A stretch of 64,000 nt of DNA from NCBI GenBank assembly GCA_964472395.1, contig CAYYMM010000009.1:1-64000 (forward strand), read 5' to 3'. Position numbers and translations under genes: made by a program. The stretch comes from CALFER01 sp964472395 (GTDB taxonomy: Bacteria; CSSED10-310; CALFER01). The notes beneath the pieces are model-generated. The model was not told the origin of the DNA. It worked only from the letters and a program-made list of their open reading frames with translations, and made no database searches. Numbering within the stretch: the stretch's first letter is position 1; each line of letters begins with the position of its first letter. Below, piece after piece: positions 27,431-36,134 of the stretch.

Positions 27431-28285
27431 CTACTTCGATTTTGATCCGTCGTTCTTGTTCAGAAACGGAAAGGGATTGACCTGCATTTTGACGGGTTCG
27501 CCGATAATCTGCGATGTTGCTCCAGACGTCCCGAAATCTTTCAATACCATCGAATTCTCAAAGACGATCGGCGGTTTGGGCGCTTGATCCGGTTTAAGTT
27601 TGTCAACCTGGCTTGTTTTGCTGCTGTGTGTGACCTTGATCATCCCGCCGAAAGGAACCGATTTGCTGATGTAAAACTCGGTCCCGGATTCTGTAGTATC
27701 TTCAAGGTTCAGGAATCCGAGATTTACGGAGGAGGTGAAAGAGCGGGAGTATTTTTTCCCTGCACCGACCAAATCCTGATTACCGATCTTCAGAGTGAGA
27801 GGTTCGAGATCGGTCACGGTCGGTTGGGTCACGTCCTTTGCATTGCCAAACCTTTTCGACTGAAGACTTTCCACAAAAGAGGGTGCGAAACGTTTGAGAT
27901 GTTCAGGCGGAACTTCTTCTGGAGCTTTGGAATTTTCCTGAATAATGATCCGTTTAACATCGTCCCAAAAGGTGAAACTTTTCATCGGATCGAATGCTGC
28001 GGATTCTGTCGCAAGGAACTTGGTGATCTTCACTCCATCAGAGGTGTCTTCTCGGATTTCCAGCCAGTGGTAGGGTTTCCCATCCACCATTTCCTTACCG
28101 ACAGCCGAAACCTTCAACGTGCCTTTGGTCTCTTTTCCGTCAGCTGCCTTCTTCGTTTGTTCAAACAGAGCCCAGGCTCCGTCCGTCCATAAACCCGCAT
28201 CCGGTACACTTGAACTGCCGCAGGCCCAAAAAGAACATACGACGAGCAAAACGACCACGCATTTAGCTGCGATAAACCGATCCAT
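27431..28285 (-). CDS. Putative lipoprotein of unknown function
   Basis: A 284-aa secreted protein. A signal peptide (MDRFIAAKCVVVLLVVCSFWAC) ends in a possible lipobox FWAC with Cys22, followed by GSSS, so outer- or inner-membrane lipid anchoring is likely. The body contains beta-rich stretches (KPYHWLEIREDTSDGVKITKFL, LEPLTLKIGNQDLVGAGKKYS) and a C-terminal KSVPFGGMIKVTHSS. I do not recognise the family. AGGAGG precedes the ATG. It lies between rpsT and xer in the same direction. Confidence 0.7.
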   Translation of the reverse strand: MDRFIAAKCVVVLLVVCSFWACGSSSVPDAGLWTDGAWALFEQTKKAADGKETKGTLKVSAVGKEMVDGKPYHWLEIREDTSDGVKITKFLATESAAFDPMKSFTFWDDVKRIIIQENSKAPEEVPPEHLKRFAPSFVESLQSKRFGNAKDVTQPTVTDLEPLTLKIGNQDLVGAGKKYSRSFTSSVNLGFLNLEDTTESGTEFYISKSVPFGGMIKVTHSSKTSQVDKLKPDQAPKPPIVFENSMVLKDFGTSGATSQIIGEPVKMQVNPFPFLNKNDGSKSK

Positions 28286-28346
28286 TATTGCCTCCTGATC
28301 GATCGAATTCAGATTCGATGGCAGATGACGTCAATTCGGATCAAGA

Positions 28347-28628
28347 TTAACGCTGCTCGGACTTATTCGCAAGAATGAAAATGCGCCGATTCAGGCGGGA
28401 CTTGGTGCGTGCTGCCGCATTTTTGTGGATGATTCGCCGACTGCTCATGCGATCCACGACCGGTACCATCTCCCGGTAAGCTTCACGTGCTTTTTCGAGA
28501 TCTCCGGCGTCCAGTGCCATGCGGACGGCTTTGATTGCGGTACGGACGCGCGACCGGTAGGCCTTGTTGCGCTGGTTCCGAACGATGTTCTGACGATTTC
28601 GTTTCAGTGCTGATTTATGATGAGCCAT
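28347..28628 (-). CDS. rpsT: 30S ribosomal protein S20
   Basis: Small-subunit protein S20, which binds the 5' domain of 16S rRNA. The 93 aa start MAHHKSALKRNRQN, the usual family beginning, and end with IIHKNAAARTKSRLNRRI. The ATG at 28628 follows GGAGG by about ten bases. Eleven further in-frame residues upstream are not part of the family. A near-consensus promoter lies just upstream. Confidence 0.96.
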   Translation of the reverse strand: MAHHKSALKRNRQNIVRNQRNKAYRSRVRTAIKAVRMALDAGDLEKAREAYREMVPVVDRMSSRRIIHKNAAARTKSRLNRRIFILANKSEQR

Positions 28629-28661
28629 TCGTTGTAAACCTCCAAGCAAAATGACCGTCAA

Positions 28662-28690
28662 AGTCTATGTATCCAGTTCTCGGATGTCAA
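28662..28690 (-). promoter_or_regulatory. Sigma70-type promoter of rpsT
   Basis: Minus-strand TTGACA (28685-28690, perfect -35) and TAGACT (28662-28667, 4/6 to the -10) are 17 bases apart. The -10 lies about 33 bases before the rpsT start codon and directly downstream of the preceding gene's stop. Confidence 0.6.
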
Positions 28691-28698
28691 GATCGAAA

Positions 28699-29226
28699 TC
28701 AACGGAAAGCGGGTCGACGTTTTCTCAGAACGTCGAACAGGACGATGCCGCATGCGATCGAAACATTCAGCGATCCTTTGTATCCAAACATCGGGATGTC
28801 GATAGCACCATCGCACTCGCACAGGACTGTATCGGAAATTCCTTCAATTTCATACCCAAAGATGAACGCAACCTTCTCCGGATACATCTGATCCCAAAAG
28901 CACACGCTCTCATCCGTCTGTTCAACAGCCAATATCTGATAACCTTGTGATCTGAGAACTCTGATCGGCTCAATCGCCTCTCGGCAGTATACCCAGGGCA
29001 CGGCCGCCTGGGCTCCGAGTGCGGTTTTAGCGATTTCAGGCTCCGGAGGGTGTCCCGTAATCCCGCACAGAAAGAGCTTCTCTACACAGGCCGCATCTGC
29101 TGTGCGAAAAACGCTTCCAACATTATGTAGACTCCGAATGTTGTCCAGGATGACGCAGACCGAATGACGCGGTACCGAGAGAACGCTTTCAACCGAATGG
29201 CACTTGGCGAGAATCTTTTTCATCAC
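28699..29226 (-). CDS. SpoU/TrmH-family RNA 2'-O-methyltransferase
   Basis: A 175-aa SPOUT methyltransferase that 2'-O-methylates tRNA or rRNA ribose with SAM. The three family motifs are present: NIRSLHNVGSVFRTADA (motif 1, substrate Arg), FIFGYEIEGIS (motif 2) and IPMFGYKGSLNVSIACGIVLFD (motif 3, the SAM-binding knot). The N-terminus is short, without the L30e-like domain of RlmB. This leaves TrmL-like, TrmH-like or an rRNA enzyme as options. It overlaps dapL by four bases. Confidence 0.9.
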   Translation of the reverse strand: MMKKILAKCHSVESVLSVPRHSVCVILDNIRSLHNVGSVFRTADAACVEKLFLCGITGHPPEPEIAKTALGAQAAVPWVYCREAIEPIRVLRSQGYQILAVEQTDESVCFWDQMYPEKVAFIFGYEIEGISDTVLCECDGAIDIPMFGYKGSLNVSIACGIVLFDVLRKRRPAFR

Positions 29227-30404
29227 ACAGGTTTGAACAGGTTCAGTTTTCTGAGGCGAGATATCGCCTCGACAATTGAAACCTCGGGCTGAAAAATGGT
29301 GGCGCGAAGAAATCCCTCGCCACCTGGGCCAAATCCTGCGCCGGGAGTCACGAGCACTCGCGCTTCCTTAAGAAGGATTTCGGTCGCTCGACGGGAATCC
29401 GGGATCGGACTTCGAAACCAAGTATAGGGGGTGTTAGCAAGACCAGACGGAGAGAGATCAAGCGACGCCAGTCCCTGTTCCAGTAACTCAGCCCGTCTGC
29501 CATACACCTCCATGTTCGCTCGGACGATCGGCTTGACGGCAGGATCTTTCAGCGCGGCGATTGCCCCGGCTTGATCAAATTCCGAAACGCCGGAATCTCG
29601 ATTCGAACGATAGCGCCTCCATGCTGATCTCAGTTCCGAATTCCGGATGTAGACCCATCCGATTCGATCGCCTGTCATGGAGAAGGGCTTGGAAAAGCTG
29701 CCAACTTCTATCGCACATCGATCCGCCTCAGGAAGTGTGAAGATGCTGAACCCCTGAGAGGGTTTGTTCCCTGGAGTAAAATCCGCGTAGGCGATGTCAT
29801 GAATAATCACCGCTTTTTTTTCAAGTGCAAACTCGATCATTTGGTGCACATACGGGCGATTCGCAATGGCCCCGGTCGGATTGTTCGGATAACAGAGGAA
29901 GATCAGTGCGATAGAGGGGTCGGCTTCGGCGGTCGGTGGTATTGGCGGGAGATATGCATTTTCTGGTGTTCCAGATAAAAAATGAATACGGATTCCTCGA
30001 AAAGTACACGAATCGCAGTACACTGGATAAGCGGGATCGAGAATCACGGCGGAATCACCAGGATTCGAGAAAACGGCGGGGAGATCAAAGAGATCTGTTT
30101 TTGCCCCGGGACCTATCAGAAAGTGTGTCGGGTCTGCTTCGATGTGAAAGCGCTCCTCATAATACTGGGCAAGCGCTTCTCTGAGTTCCATTCTGCCGTC
30201 GACACTCGGATACCCATGATACCGATTCAAATGCTCGGCAGCCATCGCTGCGCGAATCGGGAACGGTGTTTCGATATCCGGGTCGCCGATCCCCAGTGAA
30301 ATGACGTCACACCGTTCCGAATCCGAAAATCCACGCATGATATCTTCTAGTTGTTGGAACAGATAAGGACGGTTCCAACTGTCAAAACCACGATTAACAC
30401 TCAT
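29223..30404 (-). CDS. dapL: LL-diaminopimelate aminotransferase (DapL-type)
   Basis: A PLP-dependent class I/II aminotransferase. DapL converts tetrahydrodipicolinate directly to LL-diaminopimelate, bypassing succinylated or acetylated intermediates of lysine and peptidoglycan synthesis. The 393 aa show DVISLGIGDPDIETP, PGAKTDLFDLP, LCYPNNPTGAIA, IHDIAYADFT and the PLP lysine in SFSKPFSMTGDRIGW, all in the DapL arrangement. The ATG at 30404 has GGAG seven bases upstream and is preferred to one six codons earlier. A related class I aminotransferase cannot be fully excluded. Confidence 0.85.
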   Translation of the reverse strand: MSVNRGFDSWNRPYLFQQLEDIMRGFSDSERCDVISLGIGDPDIETPFPIRAAMAAEHLNRYHGYPSVDGRMELREALAQYYEERFHIEADPTHFLIGPGAKTDLFDLPAVFSNPGDSAVILDPAYPVYCDSCTFRGIRIHFLSGTPENAYLPPIPPTAEADPSIALIFLCYPNNPTGAIANRPYVHQMIEFALEKKAVIIHDIAYADFTPGNKPSQGFSIFTLPEADRCAIEVGSFSKPFSMTGDRIGWVYIRNSELRSAWRRYRSNRDSGVSEFDQAGAIAALKDPAVKPIVRANMEVYGRRAELLEQGLASLDLSPSGLANTPYTWFRSPIPDSRRATEILLKEARVLVTPGAGFGPGGEGFLRATIFQPEVSIVEAISRLRKLNLFKPV

Positions 30405-30441
30405 GCTTGTTCTCCGGAACATCGGTCACCGAAGACTGATG

Positions 30442-31830
30442 TCATGATTTTTGTTTGTCGTACGGCTTTCCGGTCCTCTTTGCCGCTTTTTCTACCATCA
30501 TCCGCGCGATTCGATCGGCCTGATCACGTATCTCAGTTTCCTCTCTGGTAACAAGCTTGCCATTCGCAACGGTTATCCTTCCATTCACGATCACTGTATC
30601 AGCACGACTCGAAGTCCCGGCCAGAATCAGACCGGCGATCGGATCACGAACACCGGCAAAATCGATCCGATCGACCCGGAACATGGCGAGATCCGCAATC
30701 CAGCCCGGTCGGATGCAACCGATCCGGTCAAATCCGAGCAAACGAGCTCCGCCGACAGTGCCTATGTCGAATGCGTCCATGACACGCATTGCACGAGCAC
30801 CCTTCATTACTCGCTGAAGAAAAAGTGCTTGCCTGAGTTCACCCAGCATATTCGATGAGTCATTCGAAGCAGATCCGTCAACTGCCAGTCCCACAGGAGC
30901 TCCCTGCGCCCTCAGCTCAACGATGGGAGCGATGCCAGAACCCAACCGCATGTTGGAAGATGGGCAGTGAGCAACGGCCGTTCCCGTATCTGCAAACAAC
31001 TGGATCTCGGATGCATTCATATGCACGCAATGAGCGAACCAGACATCACTGCCCAGCCAATCGAAACGCTTCATCAGTTCGACCGGTCTGCATCCGAAAT
31101 TGCGTAAACAATACTTCTCCTCGTCGAGGGTTTCAGCCAGATGCGTGTGGAGTTTCACATGATACCGTCGCGCGAGTTCCGCAGATGATCGCATGAGATT
31201 CTCAGAAACAGAGAAGGGTGAGCATGGGGCGAGTGCGATCCGAGTCATTGCTGTTTCCGATGGATCATGGAAAGAATGAATGCACCTGAGCGAATCTTCG
31301 AGAATCACATCTTCCTTCTGAACGACCGAGCGAGGCGGCAATCCTCCGTCATCCTCGCAAACAGACATCGAGCCGCGGGTTGCAACAAACCGAATTCCGA
31401 TTTCACGGGCAGCCTCGACCTGCTCTCCTATCAGATCTGTTTCCCCCTCAGGAAAAAGGTAGTGGTGATCGGTTGTAAGGGTACAGCCGGTCAGCATGAG
31501 TTCCGCACAGGCGGTCAGAGTGCTCCAGTAGACCGCTTCCCTCGTCAACTCCTGCCACACCTTGTAATGATCAACGAGCCATTGGAAAAGACCGGAATTC
31601 TGCATCAGCGGGATGGCTCGAGTCAGAGTCTGATAAAAATGATGATGGGTATTGACCAAACCCGGAATCGCAACACATCCACTGCCGTCGATGATCTGTC
31701 GATCACTCGGAGAAAGTCCGCGACCGACATCGTAGATATATTGGTCATCGATCGCGATATCGACCGGTCCGTCGATGGATTCTGAAGCATCACAAAGAAC
31801 GGCATTGAGGTTCTTGATCAGAAGTTTCAT
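30442..31830 (-). CDS. Amidohydrolase, 8-oxoguanine/guanine deaminase-like
   Basis: A 462-aa metal-dependent amidohydrolase. The metal-binding HxH is in VNTHHHFYQTLTRA, a further His is in KLHTHLAET, then HCVHM. The catalytic Asp is in LAVDGSASNDSSNML. The NTHHHFYQTLTRA and MLTGCTLTTDHHYLFP stretches resemble 8-oxoguanine deaminases and their s-triazine hydrolase relatives, so purine-base deamination is the most likely reaction. Substrate specificity cannot be proven from sequence. The ATG at 31830 follows GGGAG by six to seven bases. It is 22 bases after the RNase Z-like gene. Confidence 0.82.
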   Translation of the reverse strand: MKLLIKNLNAVLCDASESIDGPVDIAIDDQYIYDVGRGLSPSDRQIIDGSGCVAIPGLVNTHHHFYQTLTRAIPLMQNSGLFQWLVDHYKVWQELTREAVYWSTLTACAELMLTGCTLTTDHHYLFPEGETDLIGEQVEAAREIGIRFVATRGSMSVCEDDGGLPPRSVVQKEDVILEDSLRCIHSFHDPSETAMTRIALAPCSPFSVSENLMRSSAELARRYHVKLHTHLAETLDEEKYCLRNFGCRPVELMKRFDWLGSDVWFAHCVHMNASEIQLFADTGTAVAHCPSSNMRLGSGIAPIVELRAQGAPVGLAVDGSASNDSSNMLGELRQALFLQRVMKGARAMRVMDAFDIGTVGGARLLGFDRIGCIRPGWIADLAMFRVDRIDFAGVRDPIAGLILAGTSSRADTVIVNGRITVANGKLVTREETEIRDQADRIARMMVEKAAKRTGKPYDKQKS

Positions 31831-31852
31831 GGAGATCTCCCAATAACATCTT

Positions 31853-32632
31853 CTAAAGATCGATCGAATCCAGATCGGCCGGTGTGTGAATCGGCCCATC
31901 GAAGATGGATGCTGCCTCGTTGCGATACATATCCACAGAGCGAGTTTCATCAAGATCGAAGTGGATCAGTACCAGGTTTTTACTGGAAGACGCCCGGGCG
32001 GTTTCCGCGGCATCTCTTGCCGTGCAGTGGCCATATTCATGTGCACGTTCCCGAAGATCATCCAGATAAGTCGATTCATGAATCAATAGATCCGCTCCAC
32101 GGGCAAAATCCTGCAGAGTTCCCGTGGGGCGCGTGTCCCCTGTAATCACAACGGAATGTCCCGATAGAGGATCCTCGATCCGATACGCTCTTGATGCACG
32201 GCTGTGCTCGACGGGAGATGACCGGATGGTTGCGAAGCCGAGATCGGTGACGAGGATATCCGTTTCATGAGGGATTCGCAGTGGAATGAGGTGATAAGTG
32301 CGGATCGAGGGGTAGACATGATAGGCCCCGAGCTGCTGTTCGAGTTCCGTAAAGTCCTCAATCGGCGAGGCTAGCAACAGAGGCGCGCTCCTGCCTTCAA
32401 GGAACAGGTGAAACAGTAACTCCGGTAATCCGTAACAATGATCGATATGAAGATGCGTGATGAGGACTGCATCCAGTTGCGACATTTGGTAGCCCAGTTT
32501 CATGATCTTTCCAACTGGATTGCCGGAACAATCGATTAAAATCAATCGATCGCTGATTTCAACTAATACCGAGCAATTATCCCTTTCGGCGCTGACCTTT
32601 GCCCCCGAAGTTCCCAAAAAGCAGACTCTCAT
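31853..32632 (-). CDS. Metallo-beta-lactamase-fold hydrolase, RNase Z-like
   Basis: A 259-aa MBL-fold enzyme. The metal motif is LITHLHIDHCYGLPEL, with an upstream CFLGTSGAKVS glycine-rich start and later VEHS, GDTRPTG, IHEST and GHCTARDAAETA segments that follow the RNase Z layout. RNase Z trims tRNA 3' trailers. None of the tRNAs here encodes CCA, so such an activity is needed in the cell. The tRNase exosite arm is not obvious, so another MBL hydrolase role is possible. The start overlaps the stop of the upstream DUF4388 gene by four bases. Confidence 0.78.
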   Translation of the reverse strand: MRVCFLGTSGAKVSAERDNCSVLVEISDRLILIDCSGNPVGKIMKLGYQMSQLDAVLITHLHIDHCYGLPELLFHLFLEGRSAPLLLASPIEDFTELEQQLGAYHVYPSIRTYHLIPLRIPHETDILVTDLGFATIRSSPVEHSRASRAYRIEDPLSGHSVVITGDTRPTGTLQDFARGADLLIHESTYLDDLRERAHEYGHCTARDAAETARASSSKNLVLIHFDLDETRSVDMYRNEAASIFDGPIHTPADLDSIDL

Positions 32633-34209
32633 ACATTCCTTTTCAAGATGACGCCGAGTCCCTGACGGGCAAGTTCGTTGTCGGGATCGATCTGAAGTGC
32701 CCTTTCATAGTCGTTTCGCGCTCTGACAGGATCGTTGATGCGGTGATACAGAAATCCCGACAAGGCCAGAATTGTCGCGTTTGTTCCGAATCGCTCCACG
32801 GCGAATTCTTGAAGCATCCGAGCGAATCTCCAGAGACGTCGATTCTGACCGCACAGATAGATCAGTTTGTAATAGTAATCTGAATTGCTTGGATCGAGGA
32901 AAGCTGCGAATTTAAGGTGGATGATGGCGAGATTCAGATGCTTATCCTTGAAGGCCTGAAGCCCACGCTTCTGCTCGGTGACAGCAGACTGAACTTTCTT
33001 CAGGGGATCGACAGTCCTGCGCACTGTGTCAAAGCGAGTTCGCAAACTTAGCGTGCTTAATATCGTCCATGCTTCCTCCAGCAATGCAAGAACCGACGCA
33101 AGCACATCCTGGATTTCTTTACTCGAGCTGACCGACATGCCCGATATTTGTTCGGAAACATGCCGGTATTTTCGCTCGATCGCATCCATAGAGAGCGTAT
33201 CGCCAACATCCAGAGTAATGTATGGGTCAAAGTTCAAGGCACGTTCCAGAATCGTCGAGGATGTCAACTCCTGTCGTTCTAGGGGCTTTTCAGTGGGGAC
33301 TGCACCGGATTGACTTGATTCTGCCGTTTGGCGTGTCCGGGCATCAGCGATGACTGGTTGAGTGATCGGCTGAGTCACATCGCCGCCCGGAATCGAATGG
33401 GCGGTGATTTTCAGGAGACTGACTGAATGGAGACCCAGAATGATCCGAGCAGTGGCTTCCAGTCCGAGGCCTTCTTCGCGTGAAATGAATGCAAGTGACA
33501 GGGGTTTTCGCACGGCTTTCAGAATACGTTGTTCGACTGCGGTCAGTTTGATCAGAGGTAAAAAATCCTGCGCGAGAGATAGCGGTTCGATTTCGCTCTG
33601 AGGATTCGCAAGCAATTCGCGCAGGCCGCAAGGATCGGGAGCTGTTTTCATCTCCCTTAGAATCATCTCCGGGATGCTGCGGTGGACTTTCAGCGCTGGT
33701 TCGACTTTGGGGATCCGCGACAATTCGAGAACATAATTGCCCTCGCGCCAGGACATCAGATCATGCAGGATCCGTCGAAACCGCCGATGAATGAACTCGT
33801 CGATCTCACTTGGTTGCATCCGGCCGATTTTGATCTGCTCCGCCAGCAACTTGTATGTGTTTGTCTGATTCGGATGGATCTCCTCGACCGCCGGGGCTTT
33901 CGTTTTAAATGAGTCTTCGATCACACCCATCTCGTGCAGGATATACTCGGCGGAATCCTGAGGATCGTTGGATCGAGCTTCAAGCAGTTTGCCGGCCTTG
34001 AATCGCAGCGTTTTCACCGTCTGAGAGTGTGAACAGGCCAGCGTGCCGTCCATCCCGGTGGTGAAAGCGAAAAATAGTAACTCCGCCACCGTCCGCTCGG
34101 ATAATCGACCATGTCTGACCCTTAGTTGTTCGGACGGAGTCCGATACTTTCCCGTCGGCAGGCGCCCGGTCAGATCACTCTCTGGAATGTCTGGGATCAG
34201 GAAATCCAT
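32629..34209 (-). CDS. Second DUF4388-like, J-like, TPR multidomain protein
   Basis: A 526-aa protein with the same domain order as the one at 19950-22001. A PATAN-like start (SERTVAELLFFAFTTGMDGTLACSHSQTVKTLRFKAGKLLEA, about residues 25-75) is followed by winged-helix-like middle parts. A degenerate J-like helix pair (DVGDTLSMDAIERKYRHVSEQI ... LEEAWTILSTLSLRTRFD) without HPD comes next, and then TPR repeats (LNLAIIHLKFAAFLDPSNSDYYYKL; DPVRARNDYERALQIDPDN). The ATG at 34209 has GAGGG upstream and is preferred to an ATG 28 codons earlier. Function is unknown; a scaffold in a signalling pathway is an inference. It is cotranscribed with the RNase Z-like gene. Confidence 0.75.
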   Translation of the reverse strand: MDFLIPDIPESDLTGRLPTGKYRTPSEQLRVRHGRLSERTVAELLFFAFTTGMDGTLACSHSQTVKTLRFKAGKLLEARSNDPQDSAEYILHEMGVIEDSFKTKAPAVEEIHPNQTNTYKLLAEQIKIGRMQPSEIDEFIHRRFRRILHDLMSWREGNYVLELSRIPKVEPALKVHRSIPEMILREMKTAPDPCGLRELLANPQSEIEPLSLAQDFLPLIKLTAVEQRILKAVRKPLSLAFISREEGLGLEATARIILGLHSVSLLKITAHSIPGGDVTQPITQPVIADARTRQTAESSQSGAVPTEKPLERQELTSSTILERALNFDPYITLDVGDTLSMDAIERKYRHVSEQISGMSVSSSKEIQDVLASVLALLEEAWTILSTLSLRTRFDTVRRTVDPLKKVQSAVTEQKRGLQAFKDKHLNLAIIHLKFAAFLDPSNSDYYYKLIYLCGQNRRLWRFARMLQEFAVERFGTNATILALSGFLYHRINDPVRARNDYERALQIDPDNELARQGLGVILKRNV

Positions 34210-34240
34210 CGGATTGTGCCCTCTTGTGCATCCACCTGAT

Positions 34241-34269
34241 ATTGTTCTTGAGACTTGGTGCGGTGTCAA
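34241..34269 (-). promoter_or_regulatory. Candidate promoter of the second DUF4388 gene operon
   Basis: Minus-strand TTGACA (34264-34269, perfect) and AACAAT (34241-34246, 4/6) are 17 bases apart, about 32 bases upstream of the start codon at 34209. It separates this operon from the microcompartment operon that ends at 34344. Confidence 0.5.
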
Positions 34270-34343
34270 GCGGGCGGAAGCTATCACAATCATCTTTCAG
34301 GGGACTCAATAGGAAATCCTGAAGCCCTGTAATCAGTGAAAAC

Positions 34344-35525
34344 TCAACAGAATTGCAGTAAAACCTTCGGATGAGAGGTGATCGAAGTCTCAAATTGATC
34401 CTGCGAAAAATCACGGATGTGGTGAATCGTTCCTTCCCCGTTCTTGAGGATGACATTCATGATTTTATCTTGGATGCCGTTGGATTTGGCTTCGAGGAGA
34501 TTTCGAGTGATGAACCATGTTTCGAAAATCCGTCGACCGATCACACTGTGCAGCGAAAGTCCGTTGACAATGATCCGATCGAAATCCTGGATGATCGCTT
34601 CGCCGGATTTCAACCCGAACAGAACCACATCGCCGCCCCGGCGCACGCTCTTGATCGTGTTGTTCAACGACGCGTTGTATCCGGACATTTCCATAGCCAC
34701 ATCCACACCAATACCTCCAGTTAACTCCCGGATAGCATCGACGACCGGCTGATCGAATTGATGGGGATGGTTTTTTTGTGTGTGAGTTTCCAGAGGGATG
34801 ACATGATCAGCGCCCAATTCCAATGCCATCTTACGATGGTTTTCCATGGGTTCGATTCCGATGATACGAGATGCACCGAGCGCTTTGGCGATCAGGATAG
34901 CGAACAACCCGATCGTTCCGCATCCAAAAATCGCCAGTGTTTTCCCTCGAAGGTCGACTTTCGTGCAGCAATGGACCGCGTTTCCGAACGGTTCCTGAAT
35001 TGCGGCGACCTTCAACGGAATTTTGTTCTTGTCAGTGGGCCAGAGTACCTGTGCAGGAAGCTTGATATATTCCGCGAAACAACCGTCTCGTGAGATGCCG
35101 ATAATGATATCATCCGCGCACACATTCGTCTGACCCGTGCGACACTGATAACACCGATTGCATATGATATGGGATTCTGTGGATACGATGTCTTTGGGTT
35201 TGTAACTGAAATGTTTACGCGCGTGCGATCCAACATCAACGATCTCACCAATCAGTTCATGTCCGATGATGCGCGTGTTCTTTTTCTCACGCTTCAATGA
35301 ATCGAAGATAGCGCCTTTAAACGAATTCCGGAACCAGATGCCTCGATCCGAACCGCAGAAACCCGCATAAATCACCTTGATCAACACGTTATCTGCATCT
35401 TCCGGATCCTTGATTTCATCCAGATACGGTTTTGGAACTTCCATCTTCCGGAATCCCTTGCTCTTATCCCAGTCATCCATTTGCTTGTCATATACCAGAG
35501 CCCACATTGTTTCCTGTGATTTCAT
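34344..35525 (-). CDS. Zinc-dependent medium-chain alcohol dehydrogenase
   Basis: A 393-aa MDR-family NAD(P)-dependent dehydrogenase, closest in layout to threonine/sorbitol dehydrogenases. Catalytic zinc ligands are Cys57 (GFCGSD) and His89-Glu90 (GHELIGEI). The structural zinc site is Cys122, 125, 128 and 136 (CNRCYQCRTGQTNVC). The Rossmann motif is IFGCGTIGLFAILIAKALGA. An insert of about 20 residues between Cys57 and GHE is longer than usual. It is the last gene of the aldolase-BMC operon, overlapping the preceding pentamer gene by four bases. It may act on an aldehyde or alcohol made by the aldolase, but the substrate is not known. Confidence 0.88.
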   Translation of the reverse strand: MKSQETMWALVYDKQMDDWDKSKGFRKMEVPKPYLDEIKDPEDADNVLIKVIYAGFCGSDRGIWFRNSFKGAIFDSLKREKKNTRIIGHELIGEIVDVGSHARKHFSYKPKDIVSTESHIICNRCYQCRTGQTNVCADDIIIGISRDGCFAEYIKLPAQVLWPTDKNKIPLKVAAIQEPFGNAVHCCTKVDLRGKTLAIFGCGTIGLFAILIAKALGASRIIGIEPMENHRKMALELGADHVIPLETHTQKNHPHQFDQPVVDAIRELTGGIGVDVAMEMSGYNASLNNTIKSVRRGGDVVLFGLKSGEAIIQDFDRIIVNGLSLHSVIGRRIFETWFITRNLLEAKSNGIQDKIMNVILKNGEGTIHHIRDFSQDQFETSITSHPKVLLQFC

Positions 35526-35854
35526 CTCGTGCCCCTTTCTTCTATAAAACCTTCACGCATATCGAAAATGCGCGAACCGCATTCGATTTGATCCACAATT
35601 CCAACGACAATTGTTCGTACCGGCGCGGTTTTATCTTCTAGAATCGACCGCGCGGAGCCTCCCTCATCGAGAATCAGAACAAAATCACCAGGCCCCGCAT
35701 CGATTTTATCGCATACTGCCATCAGCGTTTCTTTTGATAAAGCGATTGTGTGTTCTGAGATTTTCAAACGGTTCACAAGCAACAGCCTCTTGCCTGCCAA
35801 TCCTCTGGATTTCTGGGTTGCCCAGACATGCCCGACCACTTTAGCGATAAACAT
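35522..35854 (-). CDS. Bacterial microcompartment vertex protein (EutN/CcmL family), third copy
   Basis: A 110-aa BMC-P protein. These form pentamers that cap the twelve vertices of a polyhedral protein shell. The family N-terminus is clear (MFIAKVVGHVWATQKSRGLAGKRLLLV), followed by DAGPGDFVLILDEGGSARSIL and VRTIVVGIVDQIE, the glycine-rich loop and the final strand. The C-terminal extension is a little longer than in the other two copies. It overlaps the second copy by 14 bases and the dehydrogenase gene by four. Confidence 0.93.
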   Translation of the reverse strand: MFIAKVVGHVWATQKSRGLAGKRLLLVNRLKISEHTIALSKETLMAVCDKIDAGPGDFVLILDEGGSARSILEDKTAPVRTIVVGIVDQIECGSRIFDMREGFIEERGTR

Positions 35855-36134
35855 CCATCCCGTCCGGTTCTTCTGTCAATGCAACCCCATCGATGATTCC
35901 GACAATCGCTGCATCAACCGGTGGATTCGATGATAACGCGACGGACGCATCGCGAGACTCGACGAAAAAAACAAATTCGCCCGCTCCCGATCCAACAGCA
36001 TCTACCGCGACTATCTCTTCTGACGACTCACACCCGTTCCAATCCGTTAATCTGAGAACTAACAAACGCTGGCCGATGAGCGATTCATCCTTTCGTGTGG
36101 CCATCACTCGGCCCACTACCCGCGCGGGCTTCAT
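35841..36134 (-). CDS. Bacterial microcompartment vertex protein (EutN/CcmL family), second copy
   Basis: A 97-aa BMC-P protein with the conserved start ARVVGRVMATRKDESLIGQRLLVL, the middle GSGAGEFVFFVESRDASVAL and the end VDAAIVGIIDGV. The sequence diverges clearly from its two neighbours, so it is not a recent duplicate. Different copies may occupy different vertices or form mixed shells. It overlaps the first copy by four bases and the third by 14. Confidence 0.93.
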   Translation of the reverse strand: MKPARVVGRVMATRKDESLIGQRLLVLRLTDWNGCESSEEIVAVDAVGSGAGEFVFFVESRDASVALSSNPPVDAAIVGIIDGVALTEEPDGMDVYR

